From a virus, in IMG/VR virus record IMGVR_UViG_3300025849_000025, positions 16,100 to 80,099 of that record: a stretch of 64,000 nucleotides of DNA; one strand, given 5' to 3'. Both the position numbers and the translations under genes were made by a program. The notes below the pieces were generated by a model. The model was given only the letters and a program-made list of their open reading frames with translations, had not been told where the DNA came from and did no database searches. This document shows, piece by piece, positions 32,971-42,411 of this stretch. Position 1 is the first letter of the stretch; each line of letters begins with the position of its first letter.

Positions 32971-33231
32971 TTAACTGACTACTTTGTCAGCCATTGGCGC
33001 ATCTGCTGGGACGTCTGCTGGTGCATCTGGCATGTTACCCTCAGGTGCTTCACCTTGCGGTGCGTTTTGCTGTAGGAACATCTCTAGCTTATTGCGTAGC
33101 ATACCTACACCTGCTAGTTCACGGCCTTCGATGCCACCACGACGACTCACGATGTCGATCAATTGTACCACAGTTGCAATATCTTGCAATGAAATTTGTA
33201 CAGGTTCTTGTTGTTGCTCTTGTTCACTCAT
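32971..33231 (-). CDS. Small acidic replication-cluster protein
   Basis: 86 residues: a helical N-terminal part ('QISLQDIATVVQLIDIVSRRGGIEG') and a Pro/Ala/Asp-rich disordered tail. I recall similar small proteins between gp45 and gp44 in marine T4-like phages, function unknown. The stop of gp45 is five bases upstream. Confidence 0.65.
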   Translation of the reverse strand: MSEQEQQQEPVQISLQDIATVVQLIDIVSRRGGIEGRELAGVGMLRNKLEMFLQQNAPQGEAPEGNMPDAPADVPADAPMADKVVS

Positions 33232-33236
33232 ATTAT

Positions 33237-33899
33237 CTATCCTTTATTATAAGTTGATTTGGTATCGATTGCCACATAATATGTAGCATCTGGGCTTTTA
33301 AACTCAGAAATGCCTTTTGCGCATAGAGTTACGCTATAGTCTTGAGGCAATAGCTTAAGGTTTTCTGTCTTGATGATAACCTTAAAGGTATCATTGGTTT
33401 CACCAATTTCAATACCATAATCATCAGCCCCTGTATCGGTACTGCTGATTGCCTTGAGGTAAATCTTACCTTCCTCTCCGACAAATGCCACTTCTTGGAA
33501 TTGAAGTACACCCGCCGCTTTGATTACCGATTGAAGGTCATTCCATGTAACATTCACTTCAACATCTTTAGTCGGCAATTCAATCTCCTTGGTAGGAGCC
33601 GCATGAATCATAGAGATGTCTGCGAATACATATTTAGTACGCTGTTTGCCTTGAGTAATCACGAAGTATTTATCATGGAATTCTACATCAGGATCATTAT
33701 AAAGACCCAAAATAGATAGAAATCGTGATAAATCGTAGATACACGCTTGGGACGGAATGCTATCAGCAATAGTCGCCTTTGCGATCAAGGTTTTTTCTGG
33801 CGTAATAGTCTTAAGCGTATTCCCTTGCTCCATCAAGATAGACTTGTTGATAGTGGAAAAACTCTTAAGTATCGTCAGAGTTCGTTCAGAAAATTTCAT
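33237..33899 (-). CDS. gp45: Sliding clamp gp45
   Basis: 220 residues; T4 gp45 has 228. 'MKFSERTLTILKSFSTINKSILM', 'DLSRFLSILGLY', 'WNDLQSVIKAAGVLQF' and 'YVAIDTKS' match gp45. The trimer tethers the polymerase and, in T4, also activates late transcription with gp55 and gp33. Own promoter at 33931 and GGAG ribosome site. Confidence 0.95.
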   Translation of the reverse strand: MKFSERTLTILKSFSTINKSILMEQGNTLKTITPEKTLIAKATIADSIPSQACIYDLSRFLSILGLYNDPDVEFHDKYFVITQGKQRTKYVFADISMIHAAPTKEIELPTKDVEVNVTWNDLQSVIKAAGVLQFQEVAFVGEEGKIYLKAISSTDTGADDYGIEIGETNDTFKVIIKTENLKLLPQDYSVTLCAKGISEFKSPDATYYVAIDTKSTYNKG

Positions 33900-33930
33900 T
33901 ATATAGTCTCCAAGTTTTGTTTATTTAACA

Positions 33931-33959
33931 AGATTAACACACATCATTAATCTTGTCAA
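33931..33959 (-). promoter_or_regulatory. Sigma70-type promoter before gp45
   Basis: TTGACA (33954-33959), 17 bases, TAATCT (33931-33936). It overlaps the stop of the glycosyltransferase gene. Confidence 0.65.
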
Positions 33960-34810
33960 TCTTTTTTATAAGATTTCTTACTAGCTGACTTATCAGCCGT
34001 AGCTGATACACCTAGTGAACCAATAGCCGCCATGTTGCCCTTAAAGATGTAAGAGCCGATATGATTGATCTGCATCCATGGACACATCCATACTTGCATA
34101 CCAATTTCACGCGACTTTTGGCAGAAGAAATAGTCTTCGCTCAGATAGCGTTTTGTTTTAGGATCGATAATACAGTCAAAGAATGCTGTGATCTCACGTG
34201 TGCCATCGAAGTTGTCAGTTCTAATATGATCTGGCTTATAAGACAAGTATGGATATGCTTCTTTGTATTTCTCTAGTGTATCACGTGGAATACACATAAA
34301 TCCTGTCCCTGCCTCACCAACTTCCAAAGGCTCAGCAAGATTAAAACTGGCAAGTTTGTTAATTGGATTAAAAACATAATCCGCTGTATACTGATCTAGT
34401 GCAAATGGTGTATCATCTGCTTTGCCAATTTCAACTGCTTTCTTTACCTTCTCCCATGCAATAGTTTTCTTGGGATAAGGACCTGTCACAATGTTGAACT
34501 TAGGATCAGATACTTGAATTGCAATCAAACCTAGTACGTCACGAGGGTCAAATGCGATATCGGAATCAATAAAGACAAGATGTGTACAGTCAGAGCGTAA
34601 GAACTCATCAACAACGTAGTTTCTTGCTCTTTGGATTAGACTCTCATTGAACAAGTAGTAGAAGCGAACGTCGATACCATTAGCACCTGCCATCAAAGCT
34701 AGGTCAGTGCATGCCTTTGTGTACGAACCACTACAGTTGCCGCCATACATTGGTGTTCCAATAAAGATTTTGTGTTTTCGAAGTTCTTCGATGGATATTT
34801 GTAGTTTCAT
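33956..34810 (-). CDS. Glycosyltransferase, GT-A fold
   Basis: 284 residues. 'IFIGTPMYGGNCSGSY', 'NYVVDEFLRSDCTHLVFIDSDIAF' (DxD near residue 83) and 'SEDYFFCQKSREIG' give the sugar-nucleotide and metal-binding layout of GT-A enzymes, the type common in marine T4-like phages. Substrate unknown; DNA, virion or host surface glycans are possible. Overlaps the DexA-like gene by four bases. Confidence 0.8.
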   Translation of the reverse strand: MKLQISIEELRKHKIFIGTPMYGGNCSGSYTKACTDLALMAGANGIDVRFYYLFNESLIQRARNYVVDEFLRSDCTHLVFIDSDIAFDPRDVLGLIAIQVSDPKFNIVTGPYPKKTIAWEKVKKAVEIGKADDTPFALDQYTADYVFNPINKLASFNLAEPLEVGEAGTGFMCIPRDTLEKYKEAYPYLSYKPDHIRTDNFDGTREITAFFDCIIDPKTKRYLSEDYFFCQKSREIGMQVWMCPWMQINHIGSYIFKGNMAAIGSLGVSATADKSASKKSYKKD

Positions 34811-35445
34811 ATTTCCGTTTGCTCCAAATCATGTTCTGCCCTAGTAATTGATTGCAACCGTAGAATATCAGCCGCCACATCATGCTTACTGTCATGAGCG
34901 TTAAAATTGTATTCCCACTTCGCTACGTCCTTAACAGGCACAAACCCATTAGGATCGATATCGAAGTTGAATTTTGCATCGATGAATGTACGAGTGTCAC
35001 GTACAGCATAATGCTTTAAGTATTGACTAAGCAAACGTTGCTTGCCTGCGTCCTCTGCAATACGATCCAAAATTATGGGATCGAATGTGTTGCCTCTTGA
35101 CCACCAACATTCGATCTTGTCACTCTTTCGTAAGTAATCTACTAGCGTTTCGATAAATCGATCTGCTTTCATGTTATCAGGCGATGGCTTCAAGTTCTTC
35201 CTCAGCGCTGCTGGTTGATCCAACCACCACTGCAAGTCACTAGCACTATATACACATCCATGGTTCTCAACTTGATCTTTAATATCAAATGTATTTTGTT
35301 CCATGCCAAGAACCAATTCTTTAAATGTGTATGGGTTCTCGGTGAACCTTCCCCATTCGAATGTGGTATAGGAAACATCAATAGCAGGGATTTTACGAGA
35401 GTTAGTACCAATAGTTTCAAAATCAAATATAAAATGCGTTGCCAT
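34807..35445 (-). CDS. dexA: 3'-5' exonuclease, DexA-like
   Basis: 212 residues from the ATG at 35445, chosen because the AAGGAG ribosome site is eight bases away (an ATG two codons earlier is too close). DEDD motifs: 'FIFDFETIG', 'WWSRGNTFDPIIL', 'HDSKHDVAADIL'. 'WWLDQPAALRKNLKPS' and 'VRDTRTFIDA' match T4 exonuclease A. It degrades DNA, probably host DNA or recombination ends. Confidence 0.88.
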   Translation of the reverse strand: MATHFIFDFETIGTNSRKIPAIDVSYTTFEWGRFTENPYTFKELVLGMEQNTFDIKDQVENHGCVYSASDLQWWLDQPAALRKNLKPSPDNMKADRFIETLVDYLRKSDKIECWWSRGNTFDPIILDRIAEDAGKQRLLSQYLKHYAVRDTRTFIDAKFNFDIDPNGFVPVKDVAKWEYNFNAHDSKHDVAADILRLQSITRAEHDLEQTEI

Positions 35446-35475
35446 TAACATATCTCCTTGTGGTTATTATCATTA

Positions 35476-35504
35476 ATTATACCACATGATTAAGATTTTT
35501 GCAA
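35476..35504 (-). promoter_or_regulatory. Extended -10 sigma70 promoter
   Basis: TTGCAA (35499-35504), 17-base spacer ending TGTGG, TATAAT (35476-35481), before the dexA-like gene. The TGTGGTATAAT core is shared with the promoters at 21857, 42282 and 44425. Confidence 0.75.
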
Positions 35505-35681
35505 GCTGATTCGTTCTTGAATCATAGAAATCTCATCTTTTAATTTCAGTTTGTCAACTTTAAATTTTTTGATGTACTTATCAGGTGCTTTTTCAGCTTC
35601 TAATGCTTCAATCACAGAGTGAAGGTTCTTGTGTCGATCCTCCAATAACCCCAGTCGATGAGTGTAATCTTCTTCTTTCAT
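35490..35681 (-). CDS. Small DUF465/YdcH-like protein
   Basis: 63 residues, helical. 'HRLGLLEDRHKNLHSVIEALE' and 'KLKLKDEISMIQERI' match the DUF465 (YdcH/SlyX-like) pattern of a two-helix coiled coil. Function unknown in bacteria and phages. Sits nine bases after the DNA polymerase gene. Confidence 0.7.
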   Translation of the reverse strand: MKEEDYTHRLGLLEDRHKNLHSVIEALEAEKAPDKYIKKFKVDKLKLKDEISMIQERISLQKS

Positions 35682-35690
35682 ATTGACCCC

Positions 35691-38237
35691 CTATACAAAG
35701 AAATTATCTAGTGTGTTTATCTTAACTGCCGACCAACCAATCGCCTCTAGGATAGACTCTAGTGGGCTTAGGAAGACCTTTTCGAATTGCTTCTCATAGT
35801 CTATATAGTTCGCCAACTCAAACTCTGGTGGCAAACGTTGTCCTGGGAACGAGATAATATTCTCTCGAATTGGGTTTGGTGTCTTGAGATAGACAAACTT
35901 AATCTTGTCCCCACCTGCAATAGGCTCATACGTTTTGCTCAAACCTCTTTTCTTCACTTCGTGATTGTATAGAATACAGCCCCGAACGTGCATTGGACAA
36001 CCTTTGCGATAGAGTGACGTAGAATCCATATACTTGCCGATTTCTTGTGTGCCACTATTACGACCAATATCTTCTGGTGGTAACTCAAAGAACTTTTTAC
36101 GGAATTCTTCGATAAACTCTTGTACAGTCTCTTCGTTACCATTCATGATAACTGAGAAAGACTCTTTAAGCTTATCACGACACACCTCAGGTGTTGACGA
36201 ACGTACAGACTCAAGACCAGTCACGGAAACCTTTGGCTTATCGTAATGTACACCCTCAGAGTTCAAGGTGTTCATGATATAACGCTTCTTAGCAATAAAG
36301 ATGGACTTGTCTGTAATCTTCTCACGCTTCATGAACATCGCTTGGCGATACGCACCCATTTCCTTGGCAAGCTTTTCATAACCAGCATCAATAACAGGTT
36401 CGATCTTCATCTGGCAGACCTTATCAAGAAAATCTTCGCCCTTCTTACGATCAACATCCACCGTACCAAATGCGTTCTCAACAATTGGAGCCATGTCAAC
36501 ATAGATAGAGTCAGTATCAATATACACAATGTAATCCTTATCGGTTTTAAGGATACGGTTTAGGTAATCATTCACTGACTTCTGTGCGTATCGAATAGAC
36601 AACTGACCAGATGTCGTAATTGCTTCAGCCATGTCGTTAATATAGTATAGGAAGTACACGTTAGCAGTCGCACCATAAAGGCTGTTCATAGCAATTTTAA
36701 TAGCCATCTGAGAGTTGTGTAGCTGTGTAGCTTCACGCTTAAGACGTGTCTTCTCAGCCCCATCAGTCGCATCTTCTAGTTGTTGTTCTACCTTAAGCAT
36801 GTTCTGCTTGATGACTTTACGGTTGTTGTAGTATTCATCAATGATGCTAGGAATAACACCTTTAAACTTGTTACTAAAACAAGCGCCATTAGCACCAACA
36901 GACATAGTTGGATCATCATTTTGGAAACGTCCTTCCAAAACCATATCCTGTGACACTTGCTTGCGCTCATCTTCTAGGTACGTCTCTGGTGACATATTGT
37001 ATTGCAACATGAGGTGTGGATACAGAGAGTTAAGGTCAAACGACACGATCCATGGATGCATGCCAACCTTTGGGTCTTTCACAAAGCCACCAACAAGTTC
37101 ACCAGCACGTTGACCTGGTTCACCCTTAACTGGTGGAACCTTGCCATCTTTCATAAGGCGTCGATATAGAGTTGTCTCCCAAATACCCACAGTACCAAAT
37201 GCATCTTGATAGTTCACACCGCCGCCATAAGCAACAGTCATGACAAGAGACAACAATCCTGTTTCGTCTTCAAAACGTTGGATCAGTTCTGTATCTTTAA
37301 GGTTATAGTCGAGATATAGCTGCGGGTTTTGTTCGTACAATGCGTTTAGGTTGCCATACTCAGAATAGTCGAGTTTCTTCTCACCAAGAACAGTATATGC
37401 GATATGATCAAGCTTATAGCTTTCTTGTGTGCCATACTTGTATCCAAACTTCTTGAACGCATCCATATAGTCAACAACAGTCATCCCACCGATCTGATAC
37501 GTACCTTGCATCTTACCGAACATCTCACGCTCTTTATGACGGACATTGCGCCATGGGCTTAAGTCCTTCACCCATTCTTCACCGAATAAATGTTTCATGC
37601 GAGTAATAATGTACTGCACGTCAAAGTATTCTACGTTCCATCCAGTGATGATATCGGGATAACGGTTAACCCATAGCTCCTTGAAACGCTTCAATAGAGC
37701 CTCTTCACTGTCGAACTTCATAAAGTGAATGTTATCGGGGTGTAGATCAAGCAAAGTCTTGTTCTTGTCATAGTCCTTAAGACCAAGCAAGTGGTAATCA
37801 GAAGACTTGGATGACTTGTAAGCAATAGATGTAATTGCTTTGTCAGCCGTATTAACATCAGGATAGCCATCAGCAATGTCAACCTCAATATCAAAAGATA
37901 CGATGTTGATCAGGCTTGAATCAAACTTAATTTCATTAGGATACTTCTCTTGGATAAACTGGGACACATAGTTTGTGTTACCAGCAATCTCAAGACCATG
38001 AACATCTTTATAGCGCTCTACAAAGTCTTTGGCTTCTTTCATACTATCAAGTTGATGTGGCACGAGTGGCTTGTCAGTCGTAAGACTTCTAAACTTTGAT
38101 TCAGTAACGTCTTTCTTGCCATTCGTGAAAAGTGTTGGTTGGAATTTAACCTTGCGAGAGAACTGTTTGCCGTTCTCATAACCACGCCACAGAATGTTAT
38201 TACCGAAGCGCTCTACCGATGTATAAAAGTTAGTCAT
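35691..38237 (-). CDS. gp43: DNA polymerase gp43, family B
   Basis: 848 residues; T4 gp43 has 898. Exonuclease Exo I 'SFDIEVD' (Asp116, Glu118), polymerase motif A '[10 protein letters not shown]' near 400, motif B '[11 protein letters not shown]' near 520, motif C 'YIDTDSIY' near 572. No intein or split is seen. The C-terminal 'LDNFF' resembles the clamp-binding tail of T4 gp43. It replicates phage DNA with gp45/44/62. Confidence 0.97.
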   Translation of the reverse strand: MTNFYTSVERFGNNILWRGYENGKQFSRKVKFQPTLFTNGKKDVTESKFRSLTTDKPLVPHQLDSMKEAKDFVERYKDVHGLEIAGNTNYVSQFIQEKYPNEIKFDSSLINIVSFDIEVDIADGYPDVNTADKAITSIAYKSSKSSDYHLLGLKDYDKNKTLLDLHPDNIHFMKFDSEEALLKRFKELWVNRYPDIITGWNVEYFDVQYIITRMKHLFGEEWVKDLSPWRNVRHKEREMFGKMQGTYQIGGMTVVDYMDAFKKFGYKYGTQESYKLDHIAYTVLGEKKLDYSEYGNLNALYEQNPQLYLDYNLKDTELIQRFEDETGLLSLVMTVAYGGGVNYQDAFGTVGIWETTLYRRLMKDGKVPPVKGEPGQRAGELVGGFVKDPKVGMHPWIVSFDLNSLYPHLMLQYNMSPETYLEDERKQVSQDMVLEGRFQNDDPTMSVGANGACFSNKFKGVIPSIIDEYYNNRKVIKQNMLKVEQQLEDATDGAEKTRLKREATQLHNSQMAIKIAMNSLYGATANVYFLYYINDMAEAITTSGQLSIRYAQKSVNDYLNRILKTDKDYIVYIDTDSIYVDMAPIVENAFGTVDVDRKKGEDFLDKVCQMKIEPVIDAGYEKLAKEMGAYRQAMFMKREKITDKSIFIAKKRYIMNTLNSEGVHYDKPKVSVTGLESVRSSTPEVCRDKLKESFSVIMNGNEETVQEFIEEFRKKFFELPPEDIGRNSGTQEIGKYMDSTSLYRKGCPMHVRGCILYNHEVKKRGLSKTYEPIAGGDKIKFVYLKTPNPIRENIISFPGQRLPPEFELANYIDYEKQFEKVFLSPLESILEAIGWSAVKINTLDNFFV

Positions 38238-38263
38238 GACAATCCTTAATTTGTGTTCCTACT

Positions 38264-38292
38264 ATGATAACACAGTTATTCGTCTTCGTCAA
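38264..38292 (-). promoter_or_regulatory. Sigma70-type promoter before gp43
   Basis: TTGACG (38287-38292), 17 bases, TATCAT (38264-38269). Overlaps the end of the upstream gene. Confidence 0.5.
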
Positions 38293-38725
38293 CTACTTCT
38301 TCAACTTCTACACCGTTACTGATGTATGTTTCGATGTAGTCTGACTGATACCCAACCTCTTCTAAAAATTCAAGCCTGTCAAAGAAGTCATCTGATTGAG
38401 CTTCCCAGTCTTCTTCAAGTTTCTCTTTTTCTTCTTCTGTCCACCCAGAATGGAATACAAAGTAACTATGACCAGAAGTTGTTGTCTGGATATCACACTC
38501 TTCGAAGTCACTATGGCAAAGTTCTACTGCATCATCGACGATTTCTTGTAGCATGTTTGCTTCTTCTTCGTTTTTGACTGTGACGTATAGTTCACCAGAC
38601 TTCCATTCAGTTTGAATGTTCACACCCTTTAGGCCATCATTCAGTGGGGTAAACACTTCCACATCCACATAGTCCCAACGATTTTTGTTTATCAATGAAT
38701 AGGTTTTTCCAACTTCAATTTTCAT
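38276..38725 (-). CDS. Hypothetical acidic protein
   Basis: 149 residues, about 30 percent Asp/Glu. 'NEEEANMLQEIVDDAVELCHSDFEEC' and 'SGHSYFVFHSGWTEEEKEKLEEDWE' are the notable parts. No known family. Its style resembles the acidic protein at 55085. It overlaps the next small gene by four bases. Confidence 0.65.
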   Translation of the reverse strand: MKIEVGKTYSLINKNRWDYVDVEVFTPLNDGLKGVNIQTEWKSGELYVTVKNEEEANMLQEIVDDAVELCHSDFEECDIQTTTSGHSYFVFHSGWTEEEKEKLEEDWEAQSDDFFDRLEFLEEVGYQSDYIETYISNGVEVEEVVDEDE

Positions 38726-38943
38726 TTCTTGTACTCCATCTCAGTAATTACATCAATCCCTTCTTTATCATTAGCGATACCAAGTGCCAGTGCTTGAATA
38801 TCATCAATTAGGTTTTGACAAGCCTTTTTATCATATTCTTTGTAAGAAATCTCAGCAAATTCATTACGGACACGGTGTAACAGAATAGCCTTGTCGTGCA
38901 TTGCATTTATTCTTCTGATTAAGTCTTCGATTGAATGTTGCAT
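38722..38943 (-). CDS. Small hypothetical protein
   Basis: 73 residues from the ATG at 38943 (GAGGAG ribosome site); a longer frame reaching 39021 lies in gp46. Helical. No motif. Confidence 0.6.
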   Translation of the reverse strand: MQHSIEDLIRRINAMHDKAILLHRVRNEFAEISYKEYDKKACQNLIDDIQALALGIANDKEGIDVITEMEYKK

Positions 38944-38956
38944 TACGTTCTCCTCA

Positions 38957-40666
38957 TTAAACAATTTCGCTAAAGTTTTTAACCTTCTGAAAGGTAATGT
39001 TAGAATCAAACTTATCGCCAAACTGCAAGCCCCTGTGGCTGATTACGAATATGTTATCATCTGCGTTCAAGTTGTGTAGTTGGTCGATCAAGTTCTCAAT
39101 ACCTACTGCGTCTAAAGCGCCATCTAGCGTTTCGTCCAACAATAGCAAGTTTGTTGACACGCTGTTGCGTAGTTTGGCAACAGAACGCCATGCCAACATG
39201 ATTGACAATGTAATGCGTAACTTCTCACCCTCAGAGAATGACGCATATGAAAAAGCATCACGGAACCTTGACTTGATAACCTCATTGAAGTTCTCATCTA
39301 ATTGGAAGTCAACAAACAAGTCAAAAGCACCTAGATATGTATTAATCAATTTGTTCATCACTGGGATGTACTGTTTGATGATACGTGTTTTGATGCCACC
39401 GTCCTTTAGGATGGCTTGCACTACAGAAAGAGTTTCTTTGTCTTTATGTAGGACTTCTTGATCAGACTTTGTGGTGCGAAGTGTTTCGTTTAGGCTATTC
39501 AACTTTGTTGTATCGATAGCTTCGACGTCTTTCTCTGCCCTGTCTAATTCGTTTTTATAAGACATTAGAGCGCTTTTAGCCATCTTGATGGTGGCTCTGT
39601 GATCACCGATCTTTAAGTTTCCATCACGAATTTGATCTTCAAGTACAGATATAGCTTCAAGACGATCCGTATAGACCTTATTCTTAATTGCTAATTGCTT
39701 CAACCCTTCTTCCAACTCAACAATCTTTTTGTCTTTATCTGCGATGATACTGGTTTTGAATTCATGCTCAATGCCTTGCTTACACGTAGGACAATCATCG
39801 TGATCGTGGTAGAATGACAATTCTTTCTTATGGTTCGCCATAGTAATTTCTATATTGCGACGAAGTTCATCTGCCTTGTAGTTCTTAGCTTTCATGTCAG
39901 CTTTGTCAGAAATATCATCTACAATCACTTGTATTGTATCTTGAGTAGCTTCGATTTTAGTCTGTGCCTCACTAATACTGTCAAGGTGACCTTTCATCTT
40001 CTCTTTGATCTTATCAACTTCTTCTGTTTTGATAGCACGAATAGATGCGTTGTGTTCCTTCGCTGACTGTAGCTGTGTTTCAACTAAGTCTATCTTGTAA
40101 GTGTTCTCGTTAATCTCAGTCTTGTTATCCGACACACGAGTTTTCAGTAGAGTGTTCATAGTGGAGAAAACTTGAATATCTAATAGGTCTTCAATAATCT
40201 CACGACGTGCCTGTGCTGTAAGTTCCATAAATGGGACATAGGTGGCAGAGCCAAGCACAACGATTTGGTTAAATGACTTGTAGTTAAGATTAAGAATAGT
40301 TTGCTCAAGATATGCTTGATAGTCTTTACTAGCCGCTTCTTGGTCAACAAGTTCACCGTTCTTCCAAATCTCGAATACGTTAGGTTTAATCCCACGGACG
40401 ATCTTGTAATAGTTTTGTGCAATCTTAAAGACCACCTCAACCATAGTCTCACGACCATTAATACTGTTTACCAGTTGTGCTTTGTTAATCTTACGAAATG
40501 CCTTGCCGTAAAGAGCAAACACAATAGCATCCAACAGCGTAGACTTACCACTGCCGTTAGTACCACTGATAAGAGTGGTTCTACTTTTGTCTAGTTGTAT
40601 CTCTGTCCAAGCATTGCCAGATGACAATAGATTTTTGTATCTCACGCTCTGGAATTGAATTTTCAT
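38957..40666 (-). CDS. gp46: Recombination endonuclease subunit gp46 (Rad50/SbcC-like)
   Basis: 569 residues; T4 gp46 has 560. Walker A 'GTNGSGKSTLLD' near residue 36, a zinc-hook 'CPTCKQG' near 297 between coiled-coil arms, ABC signature 'SEGEKLR' and Walker B 'LLLDETLDGALD'. With gp47 it resects DNA ends for recombination-dependent replication and helps degrade host DNA. Overlaps gp47 by four bases. Confidence 0.96.
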   Translation of the reverse strand: MKIQFQSVRYKNLLSSGNAWTEIQLDKSRTTLISGTNGSGKSTLLDAIVFALYGKAFRKINKAQLVNSINGRETMVEVVFKIAQNYYKIVRGIKPNVFEIWKNGELVDQEAASKDYQAYLEQTILNLNYKSFNQIVVLGSATYVPFMELTAQARREIIEDLLDIQVFSTMNTLLKTRVSDNKTEINENTYKIDLVETQLQSAKEHNASIRAIKTEEVDKIKEKMKGHLDSISEAQTKIEATQDTIQVIVDDISDKADMKAKNYKADELRRNIEITMANHKKELSFYHDHDDCPTCKQGIEHEFKTSIIADKDKKIVELEEGLKQLAIKNKVYTDRLEAISVLEDQIRDGNLKIGDHRATIKMAKSALMSYKNELDRAEKDVEAIDTTKLNSLNETLRTTKSDQEVLHKDKETLSVVQAILKDGGIKTRIIKQYIPVMNKLINTYLGAFDLFVDFQLDENFNEVIKSRFRDAFSYASFSEGEKLRITLSIMLAWRSVAKLRNSVSTNLLLLDETLDGALDAVGIENLIDQLHNLNADDNIFVISHRGLQFGDKFDSNITFQKVKNFSEIV

Positions 40667-41724
40667 AGACTTAATGCCTCATTATATAGTTCATCAACGA
40701 TCTGTTTAATCGCTTGTTTGTTAGCCGATGTGTCAAGAGTTTCGATATATCCATGTAAGATATCCTTAGTATCAGCACTCTCATCAAGAATTTCCTCAAC
40801 ACCACTGTCTTCTAGGTTCAACGAATCTTCGATAGACTTAACATCTGATGCACCACTATCGGATAGTTTGTCAAGGAATAAATCATACACATACGGATTA
40901 GTTCTATTCTTGACGATGACTTTAATGAAAGCATTGTTGATGTTAGAGATATCAAGAGCCTCAACATCCTCAACTGTCATGTCAGCATCATCGTATTCTA
41001 TCTTGTGGTATATAGGTGTGGGGTTAAGTACCCATTCTAAATTGCGTGTCTCAGTATCAAGAACTCTAAAACCACGCTTCCCACCATGATCACTCCACGT
41101 CATCTCATAGGGCGCACCAAGGTAATTGATGTTACCATACTCAGAAGGATGGTGGAAGTGACCAGAGTAAACAGACTCAAAGTGTGAAAATGTTTCTTTG
41201 TTTAAACCATGAGAACACAAGGTTCCCTTCAACATCTCAAAACCTACGATATCAAAGTGACCCATGCAAATGTTTGCAGTAGATGTTTTCAAAATATCTA
41301 ATGACTGTTGGCTATTGGTCTTCGTCAACCATGGAACCATAATTATATCAGTAGAGCCGAAGGTAAGTTCCTTTGGTGTATCCTGATATACATGAAAGTT
41401 GTCATACTCATTCAACAACAAGTCCATTGAGTTGATCTCATTGGTGTTCGAATAGTAGACAGAGTGGTTGCCAACAATAGCATGATATTCAATATTACGA
41501 TTCTGCATCTGATCAAAGAACATCTTCTTTGCTCTGGATAGAGTAACGTAATTAACATATTTACGACGATCAAAGGTATCACCAAGATCAAGAACAATTT
41601 TGATATCATGTTCATCAATATAAGGAAAGAATACCTCAGAGAAAAACTTTTCTTGATGATCCAAGAATACCTTAGTGTCTCCACGTACACCAAGGTGCAT
41701 ATCAGTGATAATTGCTATCTTCAT
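40663..41724 (-). CDS. gp47: Recombination endonuclease subunit gp47 (Mre11/SbcD-like)
   Basis: 353 residues; T4 gp47 has 339. Metal motifs 'ITDMHLG', 'DLGDTFDRRKY', 'GNH', 'GHFD' and 'SGHFHHP' are in Mre11 order. Nuclease partner of gp46. Five bases after gp55. Confidence 0.95.
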   Translation of the reverse strand: MKIAIITDMHLGVRGDTKVFLDHQEKFFSEVFFPYIDEHDIKIVLDLGDTFDRRKYVNYVTLSRAKKMFFDQMQNRNIEYHAIVGNHSVYYSNTNEINSMDLLLNEYDNFHVYQDTPKELTFGSTDIIMVPWLTKTNSQQSLDILKTSTANICMGHFDIVGFEMLKGTLCSHGLNKETFSHFESVYSGHFHHPSEYGNINYLGAPYEMTWSDHGGKRGFRVLDTETRNLEWVLNPTPIYHKIEYDDADMTVEDVEALDISNINNAFIKVIVKNRTNPYVYDLFLDKLSDSGASDVKSIEDSLNLEDSGVEEILDESADTKDILHGYIETLDTSANKQAIKQIVDELYNEALSL

Positions 41725-41729
41725 GAAGA

Positions 41730-42257
41730 TTAATCCTTTTTCTTGACGTCTTCTTTTTTCTTAGCTTTATCACGTTCAATCTTGTCTTCAAAGTCTTGAA
41801 CAAATGTATTCATATAATCAGCATTGGTATATAGGTTCAGAACTTCTTCCCCACCCTCATATGTGCCACCTGTTGAAATCATTTGCTGACTTGACTTAAA
41901 CCTAATATACATCTGCTTCTTCTCTTTGGCAATACGACGGAGAAACGCATACCAAATGATCTGTGTAAAGTACGCAAATGGATTAGATGATTTCTCAGAG
42001 TTGAAGTTGCCAATATACAATAGACAATTCTCAATCCCATCAGAGATCATATCATCTTTATACGTGTAGCCACTGAAGTTTGGTTTGGTTGATAGTCGTG
42101 TTGCAATCTGGAAGATACAAGTTCCAATGTAATCTGGGACACGAGGCTTCAAGTCTTCACCCGCCTCTTCAGCTTCTTTACAATCGGCTTGATACTTGAT
42201 CAAGGCTTCCAATAAATCTCTGTTGTTTACATAATTCTTTTTAGCTCGACGTGCCAT
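41730..42257 (-). CDS. gp55: Late transcription sigma factor gp55
   Basis: 175 residues; T4 gp55 has 185. 'DYIGTCIFQIATRLSTKPNF', 'DMISDGIENCLLYI' and 'SNPFAYFTQIIWYAFLRRIAKEKKQMY' are the gp55 core, the part that binds RNA polymerase and the TATAAATA box. The lysine-rich tail would contact gp45. First gene of the gp55-gp47-gp46 operon with its own consensus promoter. Confidence 0.95.
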   Translation of the reverse strand: MARRAKKNYVNNRDLLEALIKYQADCKEAEEAGEDLKPRVPDYIGTCIFQIATRLSTKPNFSGYTYKDDMISDGIENCLLYIGNFNSEKSSNPFAYFTQIIWYAFLRRIAKEKKQMYIRFKSSQQMISTGGTYEGGEEVLNLYTNADYMNTFVQDFEDKIERDKAKKKEDVKKKD

Positions 42258-42281
42258 AAATGCCTCCTCATAATTTTATTA

Positions 42282-42310
42282 ATTATACCACAGATATCTT
42301 AATTTGTCAA
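42282..42310 (-). promoter_or_regulatory. Consensus sigma70 promoter before gp55
   Basis: TTGACA (42305-42310), 17-base spacer ending TGTGG, TATAAT (42282-42287). It makes gp55 an early/middle product, as required for a late switch. Confidence 0.88.
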
Positions 42311-42325
42311 CTATGCATTTTTTAC

Positions 42326-42353
42326 TTGACAAGCTTTTCAAGTCGTGTATAAT
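42326..42353 (+). promoter_or_regulatory. Orphan plus-strand sigma70 promoter
   Basis: TTGACA (42326-42331), 16 bases, TATAAT (42348-42353), both hexamers perfect. It points into the 3' end of uvsW on the opposite strand. No credible gene follows on the plus strand, so the product would be a short or antisense RNA. Confidence 0.6.
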
Positions 42354-42411
42354 AGGCGTATGCCTTATAAGAACAATAATGATTCTTTAATGCTATTAAG
42401 GATAATTAAGA